A stretch of DNA of 11,563 nucleotides, taken from positions 1 through 11,563 of the forward strand of contig JAFUFG010000006.1 in the NCBI GenBank assembly GCA_017470045.1, read 5' to 3'. Position numbers and translations under genes: made by a program. Shown piece by piece: positions 1-5,884 of the stretch (position 1 is the first letter of the stretch; every line of letters starts with the position of its first letter). The notes beneath the pieces were generated by a model. The model searched no databases, was not told the origin of the DNA, and saw only the letters and a list, made by a program, of their open reading frames with translations. Source of the stretch: Bacilli bacterium (GTDB lineage Bacteria > Bacillota_I > Bacilli_A > RF39 > UBA660).

Positions 1-22
1 ATAACCGATTCGTATTACTATT

Positions 23-98
23 TGGTGTCCTTGAAGGGCTTCGAACCCCTATCGCCTCCGTCGGAGGGAAGTATTTTATCCATTTAAACTACAAGGAC
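23..98 (-). tRNA. tRNA-Arg (anticodon CCG)
   Basis: The complement strand folds into a full cloverleaf of 76 nt including an encoded CCA. The 7-bp acceptor stem is GTCCTTG/CAAGGAC with discriminator A. The D stem is GTTT/AAAT around a loop containing GG, the anticodon stem is CTTCC/GGAGG, and the 5-bp T stem is AGGGG/CCCTT with loop TTCGAAG. The anticodon loop CTCCGAC (60-66) gives anticodon CCG at 62-64, which reads the Arg codon CGG. The base after GG in the D loop is A, matching the A20 identity element of bacterial tRNA-Arg. CGG should be a rare codon in a genome this AT-rich. A promoter ends about 15 nt upstream of the 5' end. Isotype is certain to the extent that the anticodon is read correctly. 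Confidence 0.96.
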
Positions 99-121
99 AT
101 ATAGAAGAAATACTTCTATAT
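99..121 (-). other. Inverted repeat between lipoprotein gene and tRNA
   Basis: A 9-bp perfect stem (99-107 with 113-121) has a 5-nt loop. It starts directly after the tRNA 5' end and lies 7 nt past the lipoprotein stop codon. No T-run follows on the minus strand, because the tRNA begins at once, so it is not a standard terminator. It could be an RNase processing hairpin on read-through mRNA. It also overlaps the -10 box of the tRNA promoter, so it may be chance in AT-rich sequence. Confidence 0.45.
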
Positions 122-148
122 TATACTCTATTTTATCTCACATGTCGA
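120..148 (-). promoter_or_regulatory. Promoter of the tRNA-Arg gene, overlapping the end of the lipoprotein gene
   Basis: On the minus strand TCGACA (143-148, 5 of 6 matches to TTGACA) is followed after exactly 17 nt by a perfect TATAAT (120-125). The start point would fall near 113, about 15 nt before the mature tRNA 5' end at 98. The -35 box lies inside the last codons of the lipoprotein gene that ends at 128. Most mRNA promoters in this window lack a -35 box, so a full sigma-A promoter here fits a stable-RNA gene. Confidence 0.7.
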
Positions 149-610
149 ATTTATTTCAGGAATTGATTCTAATTCGACTTTGATTCGTTCTAATGAATAA
201 TCGGATGGAACTAGTTCTTTCTTTACTTTTAGAGTAGATACTAATTCCTTTTCTCCTACTTCTGTTGTACATTCTCCAAAACTTGATAGTGTTCCCATCA
301 TATCACTACTACAGAAAGATAAGTCTTTTAAATTATTCTTATCTTCTTGTGTTAGTTTCTTTTCAAATTTTAAAGTGATTTTTAAAGTTCCTTCTTGGAA
401 CGATTTTTGATCATAATCATAGGTGATTTTAGCTATACTAGAAAGTTTTGTTTTCTTTTCTTTGGAAACTCCAGTGCATTCTAAAGAATGGATGCCATTT
501 ACGATTTTTACTTGTCTTTCTTGGATGGTTGGAGTATCTGTTTTTTTCTCACATCCAGTAAGCATCATTCCCATTAGAATTATTCCTAGTGTTATCCATA
601 CTTTCTTCAT
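128..610 (-). CDS. Small cysteine-containing lipoprotein, unknown function
   Basis: A 160-residue predicted lipoprotein. Residues 1-19 form a signal peptide (MKK, hydrophobic core, LTG) with the lipobox Cys at position 20, so the mature protein would be lipid-anchored on the outer face of the membrane. The frame is open upstream to 670, but the 20 extra residues are basic, would bury the signal peptide and overlap the upstream gene. The ATG at 610 has AAAGGGGAAA just ahead of it and is chosen. The mature part has Cys in LECTG near the start, SFCSS and GECTT in the middle and STCEIK at the end, so disulfides are possible. The 'LxCT...C-x-x-K end' layout resembles the lipoprotein gene just upstream (11 nt away), suggesting an old tandem duplication. 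I do not recognise a named family. It is last in an operon with the DUF1003 gene. Confidence 0.85.
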   Translation of the reverse strand: MKKVWITLGIILMGMMLTGCEKKTDTPTIQERQVKIVNGIHSLECTGVSKEKKTKLSSIAKITYDYDQKSFQEGTLKITLKFEKKLTQEDKNNLKDLSFCSSDMMGTLSSFGECTTEVGEKELVSTLKVKKELVPSDYSLERIKVELESIPEINSTCEIK

Positions 611-613
611 AGA

Positions 614-623
614 TTTCCCCTTT
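614..623 (-). promoter_or_regulatory. Ribosome binding site deciding the start at 610
   Basis: AAAGGGGAAA on the minus strand sits 3 nt before the ATG at 610 and overlaps the stop codon (622-624) of the upstream lipoprotein gene, so the two genes are probably translationally coupled. Nothing comparable precedes the longer in-frame start at 670. Confidence 0.7.
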
Positions 624-1131
624 ATTTTTCTGTACACTTTGTTCCGAATTTTTCTGCAAATTCTAGCCAATCTTTTAGTGCTACTTTGCCATCTTTAATG
701 ACAGAGTCTTTGGTATTTTCAATTTCTTTTAATTTCTCTAAATCTACTTTATCATATTCAATTACCGTATCACTAATTACGGTATTATCTTCCACTGTAA
801 TCGTATTGGTATAGTATTTTAGATCTTTATAATTTTTAAAGATATTTTCGTATGCTTGTTTGTATGTATTTAGTGTTTCGTTATCTTTTGTTGTAACTTG
901 TTCCATGGAATGAAGTTTTGTGATGTATCCTGCATTATAAGATACCTCATAACTTAGTTTTACTTCTGACTCATTCATTCCAGTTGCTTCTCTAGTACAA
1001 GTTAATATTCCTCTGTTTTTTGTCATATCGGATTCTGAGTTTACCGTAGTTCCGCTTTCTGTTTTATCCGTACACCCTGTTACTAGAAATGCGATGAATA
1101 AAACGAATATCCCTTTAAATAGTTTCTTCAT
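622..1131 (-). CDS. YehR/DUF1307-like lipoprotein
   Basis: A 169-residue predicted lipoprotein. Residues 1-19 form the signal peptide, with VTG before the lipobox Cys20. The mature region starts with an LTCTRE segment, followed by an alternating beta pattern (VKLSYEVSYNAGYI), a Tyr-rich middle (YENIFKNYKDLKYY) and a conserved-looking stretch TNTITVEDNT...EYDKVDLEKLKEI. From memory, this order resembles YehR/DUF1307 lipoproteins, which have TDTY...MEKVDFKAL in the same place; the match is by eye only. Function of that family is not established. The ATG has a good site, AAAAGGAGAA. The gene overlaps the upstream DUF1003 gene by 17 nt and is followed after 11 nt by a second lipoprotein gene, so all three are probably co-transcribed. 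Confidence 0.88.
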   Translation of the reverse strand: MKKLFKGIFVLFIAFLVTGCTDKTESGTTVNSESDMTKNRGILTCTREATGMNESEVKLSYEVSYNAGYITKLHSMEQVTTKDNETLNTYKQAYENIFKNYKDLKYYTNTITVEDNTVISDTVIEYDKVDLEKLKEIENTKDSVIKDGKVALKDWLEFAEKFGTKCTEK

Positions 1132-1660
1132 CGTCTTTTTCTCCTTTTAATTTTTCGATTTCTCTTTGTAATTTATTTTGATTTGCGATAACCTTATCAA
1201 TCTTCTCTGCTAATTCTTCTAGGATTAATTCGCTTTTTAAATCGATACGATAGTCATTTTGGTTTCTTAAACTATCTTTTTCTGCTTGTCTATTTTGACT
1301 CATCATGATGACAGGAGCTTGTAGCGCAGCAAGACAAGACAATAATAGATTTAATAGAATAAATGGGTATGGATCAATTGGATCTAATAACATTACTCCA
1401 TTCATAATAATCCATAATAATAAGAATCCACTAAATCCAATAATAAATCCCCAACTACCGGCAATTTCACTTACTTTATCGGCTACGTGATCTCCGAATG
1501 TTTTTTTTGCTTCTTCTTGTTTATCAATATCGATACTTAAAGGTTGTTCAATCAACAAATCAATTAATTCTTCTTCATCTTTATCATTTAATTCTTCTTT
1601 TTTTAATAGCATTTTTACTAATTCTTTTTTATTATTTTTCTTTTCATTCTTCTTTTCCAT
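1115..1660 (-). CDS. DUF1003 membrane protein
   Basis: A 181-residue protein with the DUF1003 signature: FGDHVADKVSEIAGSWGFI at about 55-73, a first membrane helix (74-92), the DPYPFILLNLLLSCLAALQAP segment (92-115) forming the second helix, then VIMMSQNRQAEKD. A charged, predicted coiled-coil tail follows (140-181). The N-terminus is very Lys/Glu/Asn rich. Bacterial DUF1003 proteins are small inner-membrane proteins of unknown function. The start at 1660 follows GGTGAT by 3 nt and a TGTTATAAT promoter by about 15 nt. It is first in an operon with two lipoprotein genes and overlaps the next one by 17 nt, so products acting together at the membrane are plausible but unproven. Confidence 0.93.
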   Translation of the reverse strand: MEKKNEKKNNKKELVKMLLKKEELNDKDEEELIDLLIEQPLSIDIDKQEEAKKTFGDHVADKVSEIAGSWGFIIGFSGFLLLWIIMNGVMLLDPIDPYPFILLNLLLSCLAALQAPVIMMSQNRQAEKDSLRNQNDYRIDLKSELILEELAEKIDKVIANQNKLQREIEKLKGEKDDEETI

Positions 1661-1675
1661 ATTATCACCATATTC

Positions 1676-1684
1676 ATTATAACA
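1676..1684 (-). promoter_or_regulatory. Extended -10 promoter of the DUF1003-lipoprotein operon
   Basis: TGTTATAAT on the minus strand ends 15 nt before the ATG at 1660. The start point would lie near 1669, so the transcript would begin almost at the GGTGAT ribosome binding site. No -35 match is seen; that position is taken by the terminator hairpin of the upstream hydrolase gene. Confidence 0.65.
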
Positions 1685-1710
1685 AAAAAAAGAAGGTTTT
1701 ATAACCCTCT
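1684..1710 (-). terminator. Rho-independent terminator of the hydrolase gene
   Basis: The minus strand reads an 8-bp stem AGAGGGTT/AACCTTCT (one G-T pair) with loop ATAA, then a run of seven T. The stop codon TAA (1699-1701) lies in the loop, so the last coding codons form the left arm of the stem. Confidence 0.85.
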
Positions 1711-2499
1711 TTGTAAAAACTCTTTAATCTTTGTTTCGTATTCATTCTTTAATTGTAGATCTTTGGTACTTACAAAACCATGTGTTGCGAAATCTAATAC
1801 GTGTACTTCTCCTCCACACATTTCAGCATATTCTTTGTTTTCTTCTAATACTGGATCTAGTGTTCCAACTAATATTAATAATTGTTTTTTAATCTGTTTT
1901 GCAGGAAGTGATGATGTTAAATAATTTTTGGAATACGTATTTATGTTTTCGATTACATCATTATGCATCTCATAGTTACGGACTACTGATTCGTATTTAC
2001 TTTTTTTCGTATAGTCTCCTGAAGTTAATGGATAAAATAATACGATTTTTTCTAATTTTTCGAAGGAATCTGCTACTTTCAAAGATACGGTACCACCATT
2101 CGAATCACCGAATAAGTATACTTTTTTCTCTAGTCTTATTAATTCCTCATATAAGTATTGAATTGTTTTCTCGATTTTTTCTTCGTTGTATTCTTCTTCG
2201 AAATAATCAATCGCAATGAATAACTTATCAAATGAAATAGCTAGTTCACTACATATATCGGTATATTTGGATAAGCAATTCGTTATTCTTCCATCTCCTG
2301 GAGTATAAATAACAACTTCTTCTATATTACTTACTTTATTTGGATAGAAGACTCTTACAGGGAATAAATCTTCTTCTAATACAATTTTGTATTCCGAAAT
2401 ATTCTTTTTAGAAATTGTTGGATGTGTTAAATCTTTTACTCTTCGGAATAGTTTATAACGTTCTTCTTTGTCAAATTCTTTTTTTATACTATCTTTCAT
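1699..2499 (-). CDS. Alpha/beta hydrolase (esterase-like)
   Basis: A 266-residue soluble protein with a complete catalytic triad for an alpha/beta hydrolase: nucleophile Ser133 in GDSNGG, Asp215 in GTLDPV, and His240 in ATHGF. An oxyanion-type loop is seen at 66-70 (TPGDG), where hormone-sensitive-lipase relatives carry HGGG. There is no signal peptide or membrane segment, so it is probably cytoplasmic. Substrate cannot be told; small esters or acyl groups are the usual substrates. The ATG at 2499 is preceded by GGTGAG and by an extended -10 promoter. Terminators on both sides make it a single-gene transcript. Confidence 0.9.
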   Translation of the reverse strand: MKDSIKKEFDKEERYKLFRRVKDLTHPTISKKNISEYKIVLEEDLFPVRVFYPNKVSNIEEVVIYTPGDGRITNCLSKYTDICSELAISFDKLFIAIDYFEEEYNEEKIEKTIQYLYEELIRLEKKVYLFGDSNGGTVSLKVADSFEKLEKIVLFYPLTSGDYTKKSKYESVVRNYEMHNDVIENINTYSKNYLTSSLPAKQIKKQLLILVGTLDPVLEENKEYAEMCGGEVHVLDFATHGFVSTKDLQLKNEYETKIKEFLQRGL

Positions 2500-2514
2500 G
2501 ATCTCACCAATTGT

Positions 2515-2523
2515 AGTATAGCA
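2515..2523 (-). promoter_or_regulatory. Extended -10 promoter of the hydrolase gene
   Basis: TGCTATACT on the minus strand; the predicted start near 2508 gives a leader of only about 9 nt that is mostly the GGTGAG ribosome binding site. The -35 position falls within the terminator hairpin of the plsC-type gene upstream and shows no TTGACA match. Confidence 0.62.
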
Positions 2524-2525
2524 TG

Positions 2526-2555
2526 AAAAAGAAGTTCCAAAATTCGAAACTTCTT
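2526..2555 (-). terminator. Terminator after the murI-plsC operon
   Basis: A 10-bp stem on the minus strand, AAGAAGTTTC/GGAACTTCTT (one T-G pair), has a 7-nt loop. It is followed by a short T-run (five T, two of them in the stem). It begins 10 nt after the stop codon of the second acyltransferase. The short T-run makes it weaker than the others here. Confidence 0.7.
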
Positions 2556-2565
2556 CTACTTTACA

Positions 2566-3408
2566 CTATTTTTCATTTTTATTTTCTTTGATTAAGTCTA
2601 ACATAATCTTTCTTAATTTCTTATTGGCGTCTTCTAAATTTTCTCCTTCTTTTACTTGGAATGGTTTTCCAATGCGTACCACTAAGTCTTTACTACGGAA
2701 CTTATAAGTTCCTGTCATAACGAATGGTACTAAGAAAGCTCCTGTCTTTTGGGCCATAGATACTGCACCAAATTTAAATGGTAAAAGATAATGTTCATAA
2801 TAATCCTCTTTTGTAATGATTTTCTTATCTATTAATTCTCTTAGATAACTATCGGTATCATTGATATGCTCTATCATATCTTCTTTTGTAATTACTTTGT
2901 CTTCGATTAATTCTTCTAAATAGTTGATTTGAGATGCTTTGTCTTTTTTCACTTTACATTCGAAGTCATCTAAGTCTTCCCCTTCTTTATGATATTTTGC
3001 ATATAATTCATGAATTCGTTCTTCTTTTAATCCGTTTCTAGTTCCTTCTGGGAATAGACCAAGAGAATGTCCCCCATTTAATACTTCTAGAGCTGCTCCT
3101 TTTGCTTCATCATCATGAATCTTACGATCTACTGGAATACATCCGGCACTACGGAAAAACCATCCATGATGTCCTTCTGGATATTGTGGATCAAAATATT
3201 CTTTCTTGGCCATATAATGAATTTTTCTTTTTGTTGAAGCAATGACATTACATTGGTCCATGATATGTACATGATTTCCTACTACTAAGATTGGTCCTTC
3301 TTTTGGAATGTTTTCTTTTCCAATAATTTTTGGATTATACCAAAACTTATAGATTGGCCCAAGAATTGTACGAAATACACGGTAAACTCGCATTTTATTT
3401 TCTTTCAT
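2566..3408 (-). CDS. PlsC-family 1-acylglycerol-3-phosphate acyltransferase with internal insertion
   Basis: A 280-residue member of the lysophosphatidate acyltransferase family, which transfers a second acyl chain to lysophosphatidic acid to make phosphatidic acid at the membrane. Motif I is NHVHIMD (His46, Asp51 of HX4D), motif II GCIPVDR (89-95), motif III FPEGTRN (119-125), and motif IV LVPFVMTG near the C-terminus. Between motif III and the PFKFGAVSMA strand lies an extra stretch of about 83 residues (126-208) absent from the neighbouring paralog. It is charged, helical-looking and contains two copies of a roughly 20-residue unit (163-182 and 188-207). Start at 3408 has CGGAGGAG ahead of it and overlaps the upstream plsC-type gene by 14 nt. 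Acyl donor and exact acceptor are not readable from the sequence. Confidence 0.9.
   Translation of the reverse strand: MKENKMRVYRVFRTILGPIYKFWYNPKIIGKENIPKEGPILVVGNHVHIMDQCNVIASTKRKIHYMAKKEYFDPQYPEGHHGWFFRSAGCIPVDRKIHDDEAKGAALEVLNGGHSLGLFPEGTRNGLKEERIHELYAKYHKEGEDLDDFECKVKKDKASQINYLEELIEDKVITKEDMIEHINDTDSYLRELIDKKIITKEDYYEHYLLPFKFGAVSMAQKTGAFLVPFVMTGTYKFRSKDLVVRIGKPFQVKEGENLEDANKKLRKIMLDLIKENKNEK
2788..2922 (-). repeat. Tandem coding repeat inside the second acyltransferase
   Basis: Residues 163-182 (YLEELIEDKVITKEDMIEHI) and 188-207 (YLRELIDKKIITKEDYYEHY) are two copies of one unit at a period of 25 residues. The core YLxELIxxKxITKED is shared, and the DNA copies are also visibly similar. 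The 'L..L....IT.ED' pattern recalls the short SHOCT oligomerisation motif, though that comparison is by eye only. Confidence 0.8.
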
Positions 3409-3997
3409 TTTTTACTCCTCCGTTTTTGATGATTCCATCGCTTACTGCTTTCATTAGTTTTTCATTCATTTTATCTAAATTGTCTTCATTTTCAATTGGT
3501 TTTAAAAATTCAATTCTTACTCCTCTACGGAATAGTTTATATTTTCCAGTTATAACAAATGGCACTAAAGTAGCGTTCGCATCATGACTCATTTTCACTG
3601 CCCCAATTTTAAATGGCATAATGACATCATCGGTACGATTAATTGTTCCTTCTGGGAATATTCCAATACTTAATCCATTTTTTAAAGCATTTACGGCACT
3701 ATCTAAGGCACCTTTATCATGAATCTTACGATCTACTGGGATAGAACCCATTCCTTTCGTAATCCATGTTGCAGGACCTCCTTTTTGGAATAGTTCTATT
3801 TTTGCTAAAAAGTGAACTTGGCGTTTATGAACGATTGCACATAGTGTTGGTGGGTCAGACCATCTAGTATGATTTCCTGCAAAAACGACTGGTCCTTTTT
3901 TTGGAATATTTTCTCTTCCCACTACTTGCGGATGATATAGTAACCATATTAAGAAATTCAATAATGGTTTTATAATTCGATAAAACATGGTGTCCAT
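3395..3997 (-). CDS. plsC: PlsC-family 1-acyl-sn-glycerol-3-phosphate acyltransferase
   Basis: A 200-residue compact lysophosphatidate acyltransferase, the usual length for bacterial PlsC. Motif I is NHTRWSD (His43, Asp48), motif II is SIPVDRK (85-91), motif III is FPEGTIN (114-120) and motif IV is LVPFVITG. A hydrophobic N-terminal segment (about 11-21) probably rests on the membrane. The reaction expected is acylation of lysophosphatidic acid to phosphatidic acid, the precursor of membrane phospholipids. The ATG at 3997 has GGAGG inside the end of murI and lies 1 nt beyond the murI stop; its own end overlaps the next acyltransferase gene by 14 nt. Of the two paralogs this is the more canonical, so it is the better candidate for the housekeeping PlsC. 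Confidence 0.9.
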   Translation of the reverse strand: MDTMFYRIIKPLLNFLIWLLYHPQVVGRENIPKKGPVVFAGNHTRWSDPPTLCAIVHKRQVHFLAKIELFQKGGPATWITKGMGSIPVDRKIHDKGALDSAVNALKNGLSIGIFPEGTINRTDDVIMPFKIGAVKMSHDANATLVPFVITGKYKLFRRGVRIEFLKPIENEDNLDKMNEKLMKAVSDGIIKNGGVKNERK

Positions 3998-3998
3998 A

Positions 3999-4703
3999 TT
4001 AATCCTCCAAACTATCTAATATTCTTACAGTACCTTTTTCTTTGGTACTCGTTATATCGTGTAATTGTAGTTGATGTTCTACTTCTTTTGCTACTCCAAC
4101 AGAACCATCTGATAGTTCTGCATTTGGTAAGAAAGAACTAATTTCTTTTTTGATGTATGGGTAATGCGTACATCCTAATACGACGGAGTCGATATCTTTA
4201 TCCATATAATCTTTTAATATATCTTTTAATAGTTGATTGATTTCATCTTGATCTTTTCTTTCGATGGCATTCGCAAGTCCGAAACATGGTACTAGGTAGA
4301 TTTCTTGATCTTCACGGATATTGTCTTTTACTAATTCGTTCGTTCGCTCACTTTCAATTGTTGCAGGTGTAGCCATTACTAATGTCTTTTTAAAGTTCTT
4401 ATCACAAGCTACTTTAATAGCAGGTACTGTTCCTACAAATATTAAATCTGGGAATAATTCTCTTAGTTTTTTCATACAACGAGTTGTTGCGGTATTACAT
4501 GCAATTACAATTAGTTTGCATCCTCTTGCTTTTAAGTTTCTTACAATATTCGTTGTAATTGTCATTAATTCTTCTTCTGACTTTTCTCCGTATGGATTAT
4601 TCTTACCATCTCCATAGTAGATATAATCGTATTGTGGTAAACGTTTTACAATTTCATCTAATATTGTTAATCCTCCGATACCGGAATCAAATACTCCTAT
4701 CAT
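3999..4703 (-). CDS. murI: Glutamate racemase
   Basis: A 234-residue cytoplasmic enzyme converting L-glutamate to D-glutamate for peptidoglycan; it needs no cofactor and uses two cysteines. Seen here: the N-terminal FDSGIGG (5-11), YGDGKNNPYG (30-39, normally GDTxxxPYG), catalytic Cys69 in ACNTAT, GTVPAIK (91-97), ATPATIESER (111-120), and the second catalytic Cys178 with His180 in GCTHYP. All key residues are present, although the protein is somewhat shorter than the common 260-270 residues. The ATG at 4703 follows GGAGTGAT and an extended -10 promoter. It is the first gene of a tight cluster with two PlsC-type genes, which ties wall-precursor and membrane-lipid supply to one transcript. Confidence 0.96.
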   Translation of the reverse strand: MIGVFDSGIGGLTILDEIVKRLPQYDYIYYGDGKNNPYGEKSEEELMTITTNIVRNLKARGCKLIVIACNTATTRCMKKLRELFPDLIFVGTVPAIKVACDKNFKKTLVMATPATIESERTNELVKDNIREDQEIYLVPCFGLANAIERKDQDEINQLLKDILKDYMDKDIDSVVLGCTHYPYIKKEISSFLPNAELSDGSVGVAKEVEHQLQLHDITSTKEKGTVRILDSLED

Positions 4704-4723
4704 ATTATCACTCCATATAATTG

Positions 4724-4732
4724 ATTATATCA
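4724..4732 (-). promoter_or_regulatory. murI: Extended -10 promoter of the murI-plsC operon
   Basis: TGATATAAT on the minus strand is followed by a leader of about 14 nt with GGAGTGAT before the ATG at 4703. No convincing -35 box is seen; the position overlaps the T-run of the prs terminator. Confidence 0.7.
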
Positions 4733-4742
4733 TTTCGAATAC

Positions 4743-4770
4743 AAAAAAAGAATCATTTTATTGATTCTTT
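4743..4770 (-). terminator. Rho-independent terminator of prs
   Basis: The minus strand has a perfect 9-bp stem AAAGAATCA/TGATTCTTT with a 6-nt loop, then four more T. The prs stop codon (4758-4760) is in the loop and the last prs codons make the left arm. Confidence 0.88.
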
Positions 4771-5834
4771 GTTTTTACTTTATTTTTTTCTTTTAGTTGG
4801 TTTAGTATTTTTTCTTTTCCGTCTCTTAATGGCTTAATACTTTCTTCTTTATGTAGAGTTTTAATAATTTTTGCAATCTTCTCGGATACATCAACTATTT
4901 GTATCCATTCTCTTTCTTTATACTCTTCTGGAATATAAGTAGCATTGGTTGTATATAACTTATCAAATAATCCAGCTTTATAAGCCTTGTCGAATACTTC
5001 AATTCCTTCTGTAAATAAAGAGAAAGTTGCGACAAATGTTATTTCATTGGCTCCATTTTCTTTTAATTTCTTACCAACATCAATGATAGAACCTCCACTT
5101 GCAATCATGTCATCTACTACTAAAATATTCTTTCCTTCTACATTCGCTCCCATATACATGTGTTCTACCACTGGATTCTTACCATCTACTACTTTTGTTA
5201 AATCTCTTCTTTTGTAGTAAACTCCAACGTCACACCCTAACATTTCTGCATAGAATCTAGCTCTCTCCATTGCTCCCATATCTGGACTAACTACTAATAG
5301 ATCATCAGTTTCTTCGTTCTTGATATATTCTTCTAGAATCTCATTCGTTGGATAGAAATTTTCGAATGGAAGATTTGGAATCGCATTGCATACATTTGGG
5401 TCATGTACATCTAAGGTAATAATGTGGTTTACACCAAGTCGCTCTAATTCTTGTAGTGCTAGAGCGCAGTCTAGACTTTCTTTTCCTTTTCTTCTATGTT
5501 GTCTTGATTGATATAGTAATGGCATGATTAGAGTTATTTTTCTTGCTTGTCCAGAGTTTGCACAAACTACTCTTTTAATATCTTGGAAATGTTCGTCTGG
5601 CCCCATTTCATGATCTTTTCCATGCATCTTATAGGTTATCCCGTAGTTTCCTACGTCACTTAGAATATATAAGTCTCTTCCTCTTACTGTTCCATCAATT
5701 ACTACTTTTCCTTCTCCATTTGAGAACCTATCTCTTTTATAATTAACAAGACAGTCTTTTTCGTTTAGGTGATCGACAATTTTTTCTCCTACTTCTTTAA
5801 AATTGTCTAGTACGATTACTTTTAAATCGCTCAT
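4758..5834 (-). CDS. prs: Ribose-phosphate pyrophosphokinase (PRPP synthetase), long form
   Basis: A 358-residue PRPP synthetase, making 5-phosphoribosyl 1-pyrophosphate from ribose 5-phosphate and ATP for nucleotide, His and Trp synthesis. It has the flexible loop YQSRQHRRKGKES (108-120), catalytic His144 in DVHDPN, KRR (208-210), and the PRPP-binding loop VVDDMIASGGSI (239-250). It is longer than the classical form of about 315 residues, because of an insertion around 63-84 (including KDHEMGPDEHFQD) and a Lys-rich tail of about 35 residues. From memory, this is the long Prs type seen in many Clostridia and relatives, so the altered loop is a class feature rather than decay. The ATG follows GGAAGGAG. 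The 36-nt gap to yitT holds a terminator but no clear promoter. Confidence 0.93.
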   Translation of the reverse strand: MSDLKVIVLDNFKEVGEKIVDHLNEKDCLVNYKRDRFSNGEGKVVIDGTVRGRDLYILSDVGNYGITYKMHGKDHEMGPDEHFQDIKRVVCANSGQARKITLIMPLLYQSRQHRRKGKESLDCALALQELERLGVNHIITLDVHDPNVCNAIPNLPFENFYPTNEILEEYIKNEETDDLLVVSPDMGAMERARFYAEMLGCDVGVYYKRRDLTKVVDGKNPVVEHMYMGANVEGKNILVVDDMIASGGSIIDVGKKLKENGANEITFVATFSLFTEGIEVFDKAYKAGLFDKLYTTNATYIPEEYKEREWIQIVDVSEKIAKIIKTLHKEESIKPLRDGKEKILNQLKEKNKVKTKNQ

Positions 5835-5855
5835 ATATACTCCTTCCTATCACTT

Positions 5856-5884
5856 AAAAAAGAAGCTAGTTATTTTAGCTTCTT
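5856..5884 (-). terminator. Terminator hairpin between yitT-family gene and prs
   Basis: A perfect 9-bp stem AAGAAGCTA/TAGCTTCTT on the minus strand has a 7-nt loop, and four further T extend the TT that ends the stem. The stop codon of the YitT gene (5870-5872) lies in the loop. No promoter is recognisable between this hairpin and the prs ribosome binding site, so partial read-through into prs is likely. Confidence 0.82.

Noticed and set aside
1..22. Sequence downstream of the tRNA as a terminator or second tRNA
   Set aside because: The 22 nt show no stem with a T-run and no tRNA end; the window edge prevents a call.
611..670. Longer start for the 160-residue lipoprotein
   Set aside because: The added 20 residues are very basic, would bury a perfect signal peptide and lipobox, and overlap the upstream gene; the ATG at 610 has its own ribosome binding site.
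423..698. Plus-strand open frame of 91 codons opposite the lipoprotein genes
   Set aside because: It is antisense to two well-supported lipoprotein genes, is low-complexity Phe/Leu/Ile rich as expected from the reverse of Lys/Glu codons, and has no ribosome binding site or promoter.
5189..5217. Degenerate metal or regulatory site in prs as a sign of pseudogenisation
   Set aside because: The PRPP loop, catalytic His and KRR residues are intact, and the divergence matches the long Prs type; the gene looks functional.
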